Assembly (NCBI RefSeq): GCF_002002925.1
Contig: NZ_CP019511.1
Location: forward strand, 2,945,001-3,009,000
Direction of reading: 5' to 3'
DNA from: Sphingomonas sp. LM7
Lineage (GTDB): Bacteria; Pseudomonadota; Alphaproteobacteria; Sphingomonadales; Sphingomonadaceae
DNA length: 64,000 bases
In this document: in pieces, positions 5,928 through 14,240 of the stretch
Position numbering within the stretch: position 1 is the stretch's first letter
How the letters are laid out: each line of letters starts with the position of its first letter
Made by a program: the position numbers and the translations under genes
The notes under the pieces: model-generated
What the model saw: only the letters and a program-made list of their open reading frames with translations
Database searches by the model: none
Told to the model about the DNA's origin: nothing

Positions 5928-6722
5928 ATGATGACGACTGACACTGCTATCCCGGCAACGGTGCGGCGGGAGATCGAGACCCGCCTCGAGCGGATCGAGG
6001 TGGAGCATGGCGTGCGCCTGCTGCTCGCGATCGAGTCCGGCTCGCGCGCCTGGGGCTTCCCCTCGCCGGACAGCGACTACGATGTGCGCTTCCTCTATGT
6101 CCGCCCACGCAACTGGTATTTGTCGCTCGCGCCCGGTCGCGACGTGATCGAGACACCTATCGAGGACGAGATCGATCTGAATGGGTGGGACGTGCGCAAG
6201 GCGCTGACTCTGCTGCTCAAGTCGAACGCAGTGGTCAGCGAGTGGATCGAATCGCCGATCCGCTATCGGCCTGACGACCCTTTCGTCGCCCGGCTGGCTG
6301 GCCTTGCGGACGATCTGCTCGATCCAAGGGCAATCGCCTATCACTATGCGCGCTCAGGCAAGCTGGCGGCCGACCGCTGGCTTGATGGGGAGGGGGATGT
6401 GCCTGTGAAGAAGTATTTCTACGCGCTGCGCCCTGCGCTGGCGATCCGCGCAATCCGGGTGAACCCGGCATCGCGCCCGCCGATGAACCTCCAGGCACTG
6501 GTCGAGGCCAGCGATCTGCCGGCCGTGCTGGTCGAGCAGATCGATGCGCTGGTCGAAGCCAAGGCGCGCACCAATGAGCGGGCGAACGGCGCGCGGCTGT
6601 TCGAGATCGACGCGCTGATTCGCGGCGAGCTCGACCGGGCGGGCGAACTCCCGGCGCGCAAGCTGCGCGATCGCTTTGTCGATCGCGCCGACCAACTCTT
6701 CTTGGAACTGTTGAACACATGA
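5928..6722 (+). CDS. RlaP/YcgL-type nucleotidyltransferase
   Basis: Pol-beta superfamily nucleotidyltransferase of the type linked to RNA repair and ligase operons (RlaP family). The 264-aa product shows GSRAWGF (38-44) followed by SPDSDYDVRF, giving catalytic acids Asp50 and Asp52; a later acidic motif lies in DEIDLNGWD. It probably adds nucleotides to RNA ends before or after RtcA/RtcB act; the substrate is unknown. The start is uncertain: ATG 5910, 5928 or 5931 are all in frame. 5928 is chosen because it follows the previous stop. Its stop overlaps the rtcA start (ATGA), showing translational coupling. Confidence 0.85.
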   Translation: MMTTDTAIPATVRREIETRLERIEVEHGVRLLLAIESGSRAWGFPSPDSDYDVRFLYVRPRNWYLSLAPGRDVIETPIEDEIDLNGWDVRKALTLLLKSNAVVSEWIESPIRYRPDDPFVARLAGLADDLLDPRAIAYHYARSGKLAADRWLDGEGDVPVKKYFYALRPALAIRAIRVNPASRPPMNLQALVEASDLPAVLVEQIDALVEAKARTNERANGARLFEIDALIRGELDRAGELPARKLRDRFVDRADQLFLELLNT

Positions 6723-7744
6723 TCATCATCGACGGATCGGAAGGCGAAGGTGGTGGGCAGGTGGTGCGCAATTCTTGCGCGCTGTCGCTCGTCACCGGGC
6801 AGCCTTTCCGCATCATAAATGCGCGCGGCAAGCGCGAGAAGCCGGGGTTGATGCGCCAGCACGTTACCGCGATCGAGGCGGCGTGCGCTATTGGTGGCGC
6901 TACTTGTGAGGGGGTGGCAGTCGGCGCGTCGGACTTCACCTTCGCGCCCGGCAGCGTAATGCCAGGCGAATATCATTTCGCGGTGGGCACCGCCGGGAGC
7001 ACTGGTCTGGTCTTCCAGACGCTGCTGATGCCGCTGCTGCTTGCCGGCGGGCCCTCACGCCTGGTCCTCGAAGGCGGCACCCACAATATGTTGGCGCCCC
7101 CGTTCGATTTCATGGCGAAGGCGTTCGTGCCGGTGGTGCGCCGCATGGGCGCGCAAATAGAAATGCGCCTCGTCCGTCACGGCTTCTATCCGCGTGGAGG
7201 AGGACGGATCGAAGTGGATATTGTGCCGGGCTCGCTGGCACCGATCGATTGCCTCGACCGCGGTGCGCTCCGCTCGGTATCGGCGACAGCCCTGTTTGCG
7301 GCATTGGCGCACAACATCGCCGAGCGTGAAATTGCGACCGTGCGCCATTTGCTGCCGGACTGGCCAGAGGAAGCGTTCGCTGTCCGCGAGCTTCCGGACG
7401 AGCAGGGTCCGGGCAACGTGCTGTTGCTGGAGGCGACGTTCGACCATGCCATCGAAATCGTCACGGGCTTCGGCAAATTGGGCCTGTCGGCGGAATCGCT
7501 CGCCAAGACAGCAGCGCATCGAATGGCCGGGTTTTTGGCTTCCGGTGCGTTCGCAGGACCCTATCTGGCAGACCAGCTTTTGCTGCCTTTTGCGCTCGCT
7601 GGCGGGGGTAGCTTCACTACGGTCAAGCCGAGCCAACATGCGCTGACCGCGCGTGACATTATCGAGCGCTTCACAGGACAACGTTGGGTGTTCGAGCAGA
7701 AATCGAATGGCTGCCACCTGGTCCGACGAAAAAGCGCCGCCTGA
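6719..7744 (+). CDS. rtcA: RtcA RNA 3'-terminal phosphate cyclase
   Basis: Converts RNA 3'-phosphates to 2',3'-cyclic phosphates through a covalent AMP-histidine intermediate. The 341-aa protein opens with IDGSEGEGGGQVVRNS, typical of the family, and has the GTNM-like GGTHNML segment near 119-125 and the catalytic histidine in PSQHALT (His307), preceded by LAGGGSF. Length agrees with E. coli RtcA (about 340 aa). Last gene of the operon: its ATG overlaps the preceding stop and a hairpin follows its stop. Confidence 0.96.
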   Translation: MIIIDGSEGEGGGQVVRNSCALSLVTGQPFRIINARGKREKPGLMRQHVTAIEAACAIGGATCEGVAVGASDFTFAPGSVMPGEYHFAVGTAGSTGLVFQTLLMPLLLAGGPSRLVLEGGTHNMLAPPFDFMAKAFVPVVRRMGAQIEMRLVRHGFYPRGGGRIEVDIVPGSLAPIDCLDRGALRSVSATALFAALAHNIAEREIATVRHLLPDWPEEAFAVRELPDEQGPGNVLLLEATFDHAIEIVTGFGKLGLSAESLAKTAAHRMAGFLASGAFAGPYLADQLLLPFALAGGGSFTTVKPSQHALTARDIIERFTGQRWVFEQKSNGCHLVRRKSAA

Positions 7745-7748
7745 TCTC

Positions 7749-7777
7749 TACCCGCTCCGCGCTCGACGGAGCGGGTA
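7749..7777 (+). terminator. Hairpin terminator candidate after rtcA
   Basis: Perfect 11-bp stem (7749-7759 with 7767-7777) with a 7-nt loop, beginning a few bases after the rtcA stop. Only a weak pyrimidine tract (CTTCTC) follows, so it may be a weak intrinsic terminator or an mRNA 3'-end stabiliser. Confidence 0.6.
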
Positions 7778-7846
7778 CTTCTCGCAAGGCCATCCACTCA
7801 GGCGGCGTCCCAGGGCTTCGGGTTTCATTCGACCGCTATTCGACCC

Positions 7847-9080
7847 TTATCTCCTGACCCGGTCCCGGCAGGGCGCCGGCGTCCACGCCGGATCCCTCCC
7901 TTCGGGCCCGTCCCGCAGCAAGTCGAGATAATCACTCCACCATTGACGCATAGCGACGCGCTCATCCCAGTAGGCGCCACGATTGTAGATGCCGCGCACG
8001 GCATCCTTGTCAGCATGAGCCAGCGACCGCTCAATGGCATCGGCGCTCCACTTGCCGCTCTCGTTAAGTAGCGTGGAGGCGGTCGTGCGAAGGCCGTGTG
8101 CCGTCACTTCGCCAGTGGCATAACCGAGGCGACGGAACACCTGATTGACGGTGTTTTCGCTGAGCGGTCGCCGGGAGGTGTGGAATGCCGGGAAAACGTA
8201 CCCCTCCGGCCCGGTCAGCGGACGAAGCTCTGCAAGATACGCCAGTACCTGACGGGATAACGGGACCGCGTGTGGCCGCCGCATCTTCATGCGTTCGGCG
8301 GGATGCGCCACACCGCGTTCTCCAGATCAAACTCGGGCCATGACGCCTGCCGGAGTTCGCCAGGTCGGGCCATCAGATGCGGGGAAATTTGCACGGCCAG
8401 CCGGGTGATCCTGTGACCAGGATAGGCATCGATCGATCGCAGCAGTCTCCCACCCCCGCCGGCTCGAAGATTGCACCGTGGTGCATTGCTTCGGAGTGAT
8501 CAGCGCGCCACGCAGGAACTCGGTTGGGTCGCTTTCCGCACGCGCCGTGGCGATCGCATACCGGAAGACCCAGCCCGCGAACGACCGACAACGCCGCGCG
8601 GTCTCATATTTGCCCTTCGCTTCCATCCGTTTGAGCGCCGCGAGCACATCGGCTTAAGGTTTCCGACCGGCTGCCCGGCCAGCGGGCTCAGTTGCTTCAG
8701 CAACCAGTGCGCTTTCGCAGTGGTTGTGTCCGACCGACCCTCGGCGACCATCTTCGCGATATAGTCCTTGCCGATCTGGTCGAAGGTATTCGCCGCGCTG
8801 TACGCCGCCAGCAATTCGCGCGCTTCCGTTCCAAAAGCGGATCGATCCCATCGCGAAGTTTCTGCCGGGCCTCATCACGCTTCTGGCGCGCTTCTGCCAA
8901 CCCAACCTCGGGATAACGCCCGAATGCAATTCGCTTGTCCTTGCCGAGGAACTTGAACTTGAAACGCCACAGCTTCGAGCCGTTAGGATGCACCTCGATT
9001 TAGAGGCCGCGCTCGTCGGCTTTCTTGTAGATGCGGTCCCTCGGCTTGAGGGCGCGGATTTCCAGATCTTTCAAAGCCAT
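7847..9080 (-). pseudogene. Broken P4-type tyrosine integrase
   Basis: Remnant of a phage/island integrase with an N-terminal arm-binding domain. It would start at 9080 (MALKDLEIRALKPRDR), but codon 27 is TAA (9000-9002). Reading continues in the same frame with MHPNGSKLWRFKFKF and GRYPEVGLAEARQKRDEAR, then shifts frame near 8800, 8650, 8460 and 8320. The last piece (8311-7847) holds the catalytic core end: AHGLRTTAS, LAHADKDAVRGIYNRG (second His and nucleophile Tyr). The full length of about 411 codons matches intact integrases, so it decayed by small lesions. It begins 229 bp from the 3' end of tRNA-Leu, a classical integration target. Confidence 0.9.
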
Positions 9081-9308
9081 ATTCCAAACTCCCGATTCGA
9101 TCGGTTCTGTTCGGAGGGCGACCATTTTTCCTGTCGAAATGGCCCGTCGGGCTACCAGAAATCCGGGGCCATTTCTGGCTCCGAATCGTGGCCCTTATGG
9201 CCCTGGGATCGACTGGGACCCACTCGGACGTTTTCACACCGAACCGAGCAAAAGTGGCAGATTTCTGCCGTTTTTGTCGATGCGTTGGGACGCCTTGAGA
9301 TAGGTGGA

Positions 9309-9395
9309 TGGTGCCCAGAAGAGGACTCGAACCTCCACGACCTTGCGATCGCCAGCACCTGAAGCTGGTGCGTCTACCAATTCCGCCATCTGGGC
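9309..9395 (-). tRNA. tRNA-Leu(CAG)
   Basis: Class II tRNA on the minus strand. Acceptor GCCCAGA/TCTGGGC, discriminator A, encoded CCA (9309-9311), anticodon loop CTTCAGG with CAG, a long variable arm and T-loop TTCGAGT. Its 3' end faces the broken integrase. Confidence 0.97.
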
Positions 9396-9547
9396 ACGGG
9401 GTAGGCGGCGCGCTCTATTGGAGGGTCGGGCGGCTGTCAACAGCACTTGCGACATCGCACGCATGCGCCGGTCCGTTGCCCGGGCGGCTTGCCGTTTGCG
9501 CGGCCACGCGGCATGGGGGCGGCTCGCACGAGGCTGAAGAGGCAGGC

Positions 9548-10486
9548 ATGAAGGACAGGCTGGTAACGCTGATCGGCGGCGGCGGATTTCTGGGGCGCTA
9601 TGTCGCACAGGAACTCTATCGCGCAGGGGCTCGCGTCCGCATCGCGCAGAAGCGGCCGCGCGACGCCTGGTTCCTCAAGACCCAGGGCGGGCTGGGCCAG
9701 ACCCAGTTCGCCGCAGCCGACATCACCCGGCCCGACAGCGTCGCCCGCGCAGTCGAAGGCTCGGACATGGTGGTCAACCTCGCCGGCACCTTCGGCAGCG
9801 CTATGCAGAAGGTGCATGTCGATGGCGCACGCAACGTAGCGCGCGCGGCGCGGCAGGCCGGCGCGACTGCGCTGGTCCACCTCTCCGCCATCGGCGCCGA
9901 CGCCGATTCGGATGCCGCCTATGGCCGTTCCAAGGCGCAGGGCGAGCGCGCGGTGGCCGAGGCGTTCCCGAACGCGACGATCCTGCGTCCCTCGGTGATG
10001 TTCGGGCGCGAGGACGCGTTCGTGAATCGTTTTGCCGGGCTAATCGCCGCTGCGCCGGTTGTCCCGGTCCTGCGCGCCGGCGCCCGCTTCCAGCCCGCTT
10101 ATGTCGCCGATGTCGCGGCAGTCGTAGCCAAGGCGCTCGCCGACCCAGCCGCATATGGCGGCCATGTCTATGAACTCGGCGGTACCGACGTGCTGACGAT
10201 GGGCGAACTCAATCGCTGGATCGCCGCGACGATCGGCCGGCCCGACCGATTCGTCGAGCTGCCCGATGCACTGGGCGGGATCGTTGCGATGTTCGGGGCG
10301 CTGCCGGGCGCGCCGATCAACCAGGATCAGTGGCGCATGCTCCAGCGCGACAATGTCGTCGCCGCCGGTGCCGAAGGCTTTGGCGCGTTCGGAATCACGC
10401 CGACTCCGCTGGCCACCGTCGCCCCCGCCTGGCTGGTCCGGTATCGGCGCCATGGCCGATTCGGCAGGCTCGGCGCCGCTGCCTGA
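9548..10486 (+). CDS. NDUFA9-like NAD(P)-binding reductase
   Basis: Member of the atypical short-chain dehydrogenase/NmrA-type family related to the complex I accessory subunit NDUFA9. The 312-aa protein opens with the dinucleotide-binding loop IGGGGFLGRYV (about 9-19), has DGARNVARAARQAGA and an AYGRSKAQGE segment in place of the classical YxxxK site. The ATG at 9548 follows GAAGAGG; the frame is open upstream through the tRNA-Leu, which cannot be coding. Alphaproteobacterial homologs are often annotated as complex I NDUFA9 subunit family. It is followed 63 bp later by uppP, a common sphingomonad neighbour. Confidence 0.85.
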   Translation: MKDRLVTLIGGGGFLGRYVAQELYRAGARVRIAQKRPRDAWFLKTQGGLGQTQFAAADITRPDSVARAVEGSDMVVNLAGTFGSAMQKVHVDGARNVARAARQAGATALVHLSAIGADADSDAAYGRSKAQGERAVAEAFPNATILRPSVMFGREDAFVNRFAGLIAAAPVVPVLRAGARFQPAYVADVAAVVAKALADPAAYGGHVYELGGTDVLTMGELNRWIAATIGRPDRFVELPDALGGIVAMFGALPGAPINQDQWRMLQRDNVVAAGAEGFGAFGITPTPLATVAPAWLVRYRRHGRFGRLGAAA

Positions 10487-10549
10487 AGCGGACCCTGTGA
10501 ACAGGGCGCCGGCACTACACTGTTCCCCGCTTGAGAGGCATCTCTCCCG

Positions 10550-11350
10550 ATGACCGAATTTCTCGTCGCGATCCTGCTCGGCATCGTCGAGGGCGTCACC
10601 GAATTCCTGCCGGTCTCCTCGACCGGGCATCTGATCCTTGCCAGCGAGCTGATGGGCTATGACGCGGCGCAATGGGCGGTGTTCAACATCGCGATCCAGC
10701 CCGGCGCGATCCTCGCGATCGTCGTGCTCTATTGGCGTACGTTCCTCGCGGTGTTCAAAGGGTTGTTGCGCTGGGAAGCATCGTCGGTGGCGTTCGTCCG
10801 CAACCTGCTGATCGCCTTCGTGCCGGCCGTGGTGCTCGGGCTCGCATTCGGCGACCAGATCGACGCGCTGCTGGAGAATGCCATGGTCGTCGCCTGGGCG
10901 CTGATCGTCGGCGGCGTGGCGATCCTCGTCGTCGAGCGATTCGCGAAGACCGAGAATGTGCTCGGCATTTCGGGTGTATCGACGATGCAGTCGGTCAAGA
11001 TCGGGCTGGTCCAGTGCATCGCGATGATCCCCGGGGTGAGCCGTTCGGGCGCGACGATCATGGGCGCGATGGCACTCGGCATCGATCGGCGCACTGCCGC
11101 CGATTTCAGCTTCTTCCTCGCGCTGCCGACGCTGACCGGCGCGACCGTGCTACAGCTCTACAAGCATCGCGATGCGATCACATCGGACAGCCTCGGGCTA
11201 ATCGCAGTGGGGTTCGTAGTCGCCTTCGTGGTTGCACTGGCGGTGGTAAAGGCGTTTCTTGCGGTCGTCACTAAGCATGGTTTCGCACCATTTGCGTGGT
11301 ATCGAATCATCGCCGGGATTGCTGCGGTGGTTTGGCTCAGCGCCCGCTAA
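10550..11350 (+). CDS. uppP: Undecaprenyl-diphosphatase UppP (BacA)
   Basis: Integral membrane enzyme that dephosphorylates undecaprenyl diphosphate to recycle the lipid carrier for peptidoglycan and other envelope polymers. At 266 aa it has the usual length. The catalytic motif EGVTEFLPVSSTGH (14-27) and the second motif PGVSRSGATI (about 161-170) are intact, with about eight hydrophobic segments. Confidence 0.96.
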   Translation: MTEFLVAILLGIVEGVTEFLPVSSTGHLILASELMGYDAAQWAVFNIAIQPGAILAIVVLYWRTFLAVFKGLLRWEASSVAFVRNLLIAFVPAVVLGLAFGDQIDALLENAMVVAWALIVGGVAILVVERFAKTENVLGISGVSTMQSVKIGLVQCIAMIPGVSRSGATIMGAMALGIDRRTAADFSFFLALPTLTGATVLQLYKHRDAITSDSLGLIAVGFVVAFVVALAVVKAFLAVVTKHGFAPFAWYRIIAGIAAVVWLSAR

Positions 11351-11390
11351 GGCCGATGCGGCCCTAATTGCTTGCGCTATTGCTGCCCGC

Positions 11391-11444
11391 CAGCTGTACT
11401 CATCGAATAAAGTGTATAAATAGGTCAGTACAGCTGCTTTATTC
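11391..11444 (+). promoter_or_regulatory. Interlaced inverted repeats and candidate promoter upstream of gltD
   Basis: CAGCTGTACT (11391-11400) is perfectly complementary to AGTACAGCTG (11427-11436), and GAATAAAG (11405-11412) to CTTTATTC (11437-11444). The two pairs interlace. A -10-like TATAAAT (11415-11421) lies in the AT-rich spacer. This could be a regulator operator around the gltD promoter, or alternative RNA hairpins; the first hairpin followed by CTTTATT could also end uppP transcription. Confidence 0.5.
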
Positions 11445-11472
11445 CTGCGCGTGCCTCGGCTAGGGGCGCGGC

Positions 11473-12912
11473 ATGGCAGACGATGCAATGCTCAAATTCG
11501 TGGCGCGCGGGCAGCAATATCCCGCCAAGCGCGAGCCCGAACTCCGCGCGGAGGACTTTCGCGAGATCGCGGAACGCTATGCCGTGCCCGATGCGGAAGC
11601 GCAGGCCGGGCGCTGTTCGCAGTGCGGCGTGCCCTATTGCTCGGTTCACTGTCCGCTGCACAACCATATCCCCGACTGGCTTCGCCTGACTGCCGAGGGC
11701 CGGCTGCGCGAAGCCTATGAGCTGTCGAACAGCACCTCGACCATGCCTGAGATCTGTGGCCGTATCTGCCCGCAGGACCGGCTGTGCGAAGGCAATTGCG
11801 TGATCGAATTCTCCGGCCATGGCGCGGTTACGATCGGATCGGTCGAGAAGTTCATCACCGACAAGGCCTGGGAAGAAGGCTGGGTCGAGCCGGTTCGCGT
11901 CGGGCCGGCGCGCGGCCAGTCGGTGGGGATCATCGGTGCAGGGCCTGCGGGTCTCAGCGCCGCCGAGTATCTCCGCGAGATGGGTTATGACGTCCATGTC
12001 TATGACCGGCACGATCGCGCCGGCGGGCTGCTGACCTATGGCATCCCTGGCTTCAAGCTCGAGAAGGAAGTGGTGATGCGCCGCGTCGAACGGCTCGCGG
12101 AGGCGGGGATCGTCTTCCACGCCAGCTTCGAAGTCGGCCGCGATGCGACGCTGGACGAACTGCGCGCCAGGCACGACACCCTGCTGATCGCCACCGGCGT
12201 CTACAAGACCCGCGGGATCAAGGCGCCGGGCGTTGGCGCCGCGGGCATCGTCGAGGCGCTCGCCTATCTGACGGCGTCGAACCGCAAGAGCTTTGGCGAT
12301 TCCGTCCCCGCGTTCGACGACGGCAGCCTCAATGCCGAGGGCAAGAATGTCGTGGTGATCGGCGGCGGCGATACCGCAATGGACTGCGTGCGCACCGCGA
12401 TCCGCCAAGGCGCGGCGTCGGTGAAGTGCCTTTATCGCCGCGATCGCGCCAACATGCCCGGCTCGCAGCGCGAAGTCGCCAATGCCGAAGAAGAAGGCGT
12501 CGAGTTCGTGTGGCTTTCCGCCCCCGAAGCATTTGACGGTATCGACACGGTGACGGGGGTGCGCGCGTCGAAGATGCGACTCGGCGCGCCCGACGCCTCG
12601 GGCCGGCGCGCGCCCGAAGTCGATCCGGGTGGAGCCTTCCAGCTGCCGGCGGACCTGGTGATCAAGGCGTTGGGCTTCGAGGCCGAGGACCTGCCCAAGC
12701 TGTTCGGCGCGGCCGAGCTCGGCGTCACGCGCTGGGGCACGCTGCGCACCGACGGCAAGTCGATGATGACCAGCGTCGATGGCGTGTTCGCGGCGGGCGA
12801 CATCGTCCGCGGCGCCAGCCTGGTGGTCTGGGCGATCCGCGACGGCCGCGATGTCGCGGCGCACATGCATGCGTGGATGCGTGCCCGCGCCGACACCGCG
12901 CGCGCTGCGTAA
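11473..12912 (+). CDS. gltD: Glutamate synthase small (beta) subunit
   Basis: NADPH-oxidising subunit of GOGAT that passes electrons to GltB for glutamate synthesis from glutamine and 2-oxoglutarate. The 479-aa protein has N-terminal iron-sulfur cysteine clusters (CSQCGVPYCSVHC and EICGRICPQDRLCEGNC), an FAD-binding GIIGAGPAGLSAAEY and an NADPH-binding VVIGGGDTAMDCV. Length matches the family. It precedes gltB, separated from it by two DUF2059 genes, all in one direction with small gaps or overlaps. Confidence 0.96.
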   Translation: MADDAMLKFVARGQQYPAKREPELRAEDFREIAERYAVPDAEAQAGRCSQCGVPYCSVHCPLHNHIPDWLRLTAEGRLREAYELSNSTSTMPEICGRICPQDRLCEGNCVIEFSGHGAVTIGSVEKFITDKAWEEGWVEPVRVGPARGQSVGIIGAGPAGLSAAEYLREMGYDVHVYDRHDRAGGLLTYGIPGFKLEKEVVMRRVERLAEAGIVFHASFEVGRDATLDELRARHDTLLIATGVYKTRGIKAPGVGAAGIVEALAYLTASNRKSFGDSVPAFDDGSLNAEGKNVVVIGGGDTAMDCVRTAIRQGAASVKCLYRRDRANMPGSQREVANAEEEGVEFVWLSAPEAFDGIDTVTGVRASKMRLGAPDASGRRAPEVDPGGAFQLPADLVIKALGFEAEDLPKLFGAAELGVTRWGTLRTDGKSMMTSVDGVFAAGDIVRGASLVVWAIRDGRDVAAHMHAWMRARADTARAA

Positions 12913-12918
12913 GGAACG

Positions 12919-13602
12919 ATGATGAAGCGCCTGCTCGCCGCCCTTGCCCTCGTCACCGCGTCGCCCGCGCTCGCGCATGCCGATGCGATCGGCCAGGCGT
13001 CCGTCGCTGCGTCCGGTGCCGAGGCATTGATCGCGGAGCTGATGGGCGACGATGCGATGATCACGCTGGGCGGCAAGGCGTTCGACAACGGGCTCGAGCA
13101 GGAGCTTGCCGCCGATCCGAAGCTCAAGCGCGCCTATGACGCCAATCCCGGGCTGAAGGACCATGTCGCCGCCGGCGTCCGCGGCGCGTTCCTCAAGATC
13201 CTGGTCCGCGAGCTGCCCGCGCTGCGCCGCGAGCTTGGCGCCATCGTCACCACCGACATGACGTCTACCGAGATCGCCGACACGCTTACTTTCTTCCGCA
13301 GCCCGGTCGGCCAGAAGCTCAAGACGCAAGTCTATGCGTCGATGGCCGACAAGCCGAGTCAGAACCAGGAACAGATGCAGCAGGCCGCGATGGCGGCGGT
13401 GATGTCGAGCCTGACTGCGGAGGATTATCCCGCGCTGCTCGCATTCGGCGCGAGCGGCGCCGCGCAGAAGATGCAGAGTATGAATCCAAAGATCGCCGCT
13501 GCGAGCCAAGCCTGGTCGGCCAGGCTGATCGACGATCACGGCACGTCGCTGCGCGCACTTGCGGTCAAGATGACGGCCGATTTCCTCGCGGGGAAGAAAT
13601 GA
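12919..13602 (+). CDS. DUF2059 exported protein 1
   Basis: 227-aa protein with a signal peptide (MMKRLLAALALVTASPALAHA) and the helical DUF2059 domain, containing the usual MTSTEIADTLTFFRSPVGQKL segment. Function of the family is unknown. It starts 7 nt after gltD, and its end overlaps the next gene by 4 nt, so it is part of the gltD-gltB operon. It is probably periplasmic. Confidence 0.8.
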   Translation: MMKRLLAALALVTASPALAHADAIGQASVAASGAEALIAELMGDDAMITLGGKAFDNGLEQELAADPKLKRAYDANPGLKDHVAAGVRGAFLKILVRELPALRRELGAIVTTDMTSTEIADTLTFFRSPVGQKLKTQVYASMADKPSQNQEQMQQAAMAAVMSSLTAEDYPALLAFGASGAAQKMQSMNPKIAAASQAWSARLIDDHGTSLRALAVKMTADFLAGKK

Positions 13603-14240
13603 TGCGCGTCTTTGCAATCGCCCTTGCCACGCTGGCGGCGCCCCTCTGCGCCCAAGCCCAGACCGTCTCGGCGCCCGGACAGGCAGCGGCTACGCCGGAC
13701 CCGGCTCGTCTTGCAGTCGCCCAGAAAGTCGTCGCCAAACTCGTTCCGCAGGGCATCTATCTGCGCATCATGCGCGATGCCTATCCGCAGATGATGCAGG
13801 CGATGATCGCCGAGATGAGCGGCATTTCCGCCGACGATCTCGGCGAGGACGGCAAGGGCAAGACGCTCGAGCAGATGGCCGCCGAGAAGGACCCCGCCTT
13901 TCGCGAGCGCATGACGATCATGACCCGCGTGATGGGCGAGGAAATGGGTAAGCTGATGGACGGACTGGAGCCGCGCGTGCGCGCCGCGGTCGGCAGGGCC
14001 TTTGCCCGGCGCTTCACGCTCCAGCAGCTGACCGACATGGAAGTGTTTTTCGCGACTCCTTCCGGCGCGGCATTCGCCAACGACTATCTGCTGACGTTCA
14101 TGGACCCCGAGATGATGCGGGAAATGTCGGCAGCGGCGCCCGAGATGATGCGCGCAATGCCCGCGATCATGGAACGCGTCGAGAAAGAGACTGCGCATTT
14201 GCCGCCGGCACCCAAGCCCGAAACCGAGACCGAGCAATGA
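13599..14240 (+). CDS. DUF2059 exported protein 2
   Basis: 213-aa protein with a signal peptide ending near AQAQT. It is related to the preceding gene (FTLQQLTDMEVFFATPSGAAF matches the other's STEIADTLTFFRSP segment), so the pair likely arose by duplication. Methionine- and acid-rich in the middle and C-terminus. It overlaps both neighbours by 4 nt (ATGA), indicating coupled translation with gltB. Function unknown. Confidence 0.8.
   Translation: MMRVFAIALATLAAPLCAQAQTVSAPGQAAATPDPARLAVAQKVVAKLVPQGIYLRIMRDAYPQMMQAMIAEMSGISADDLGEDGKGKTLEQMAAEKDPAFRERMTIMTRVMGEEMGKLMDGLEPRVRAAVGRAFARRFTLQQLTDMEVFFATPSGAAFANDYLLTFMDPEMMREMSAAAPEMMRAMPAIMERVEKETAHLPPAPKPETETEQ

Noticed and set aside
7749..9080. 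Functional prophage or transposon beside the integrase
   Set aside because: Only the broken integrase is present; no transposase, capsid, relaxase or flanking repeats were found.
11391..11444. Classical H-type pseudoknot riboswitch upstream of gltD
   Set aside because: Pairing order fits, but the zero-length third loop cannot span a 10-bp stem, and a -10 box lies inside; an operator or alternative hairpins are simpler.
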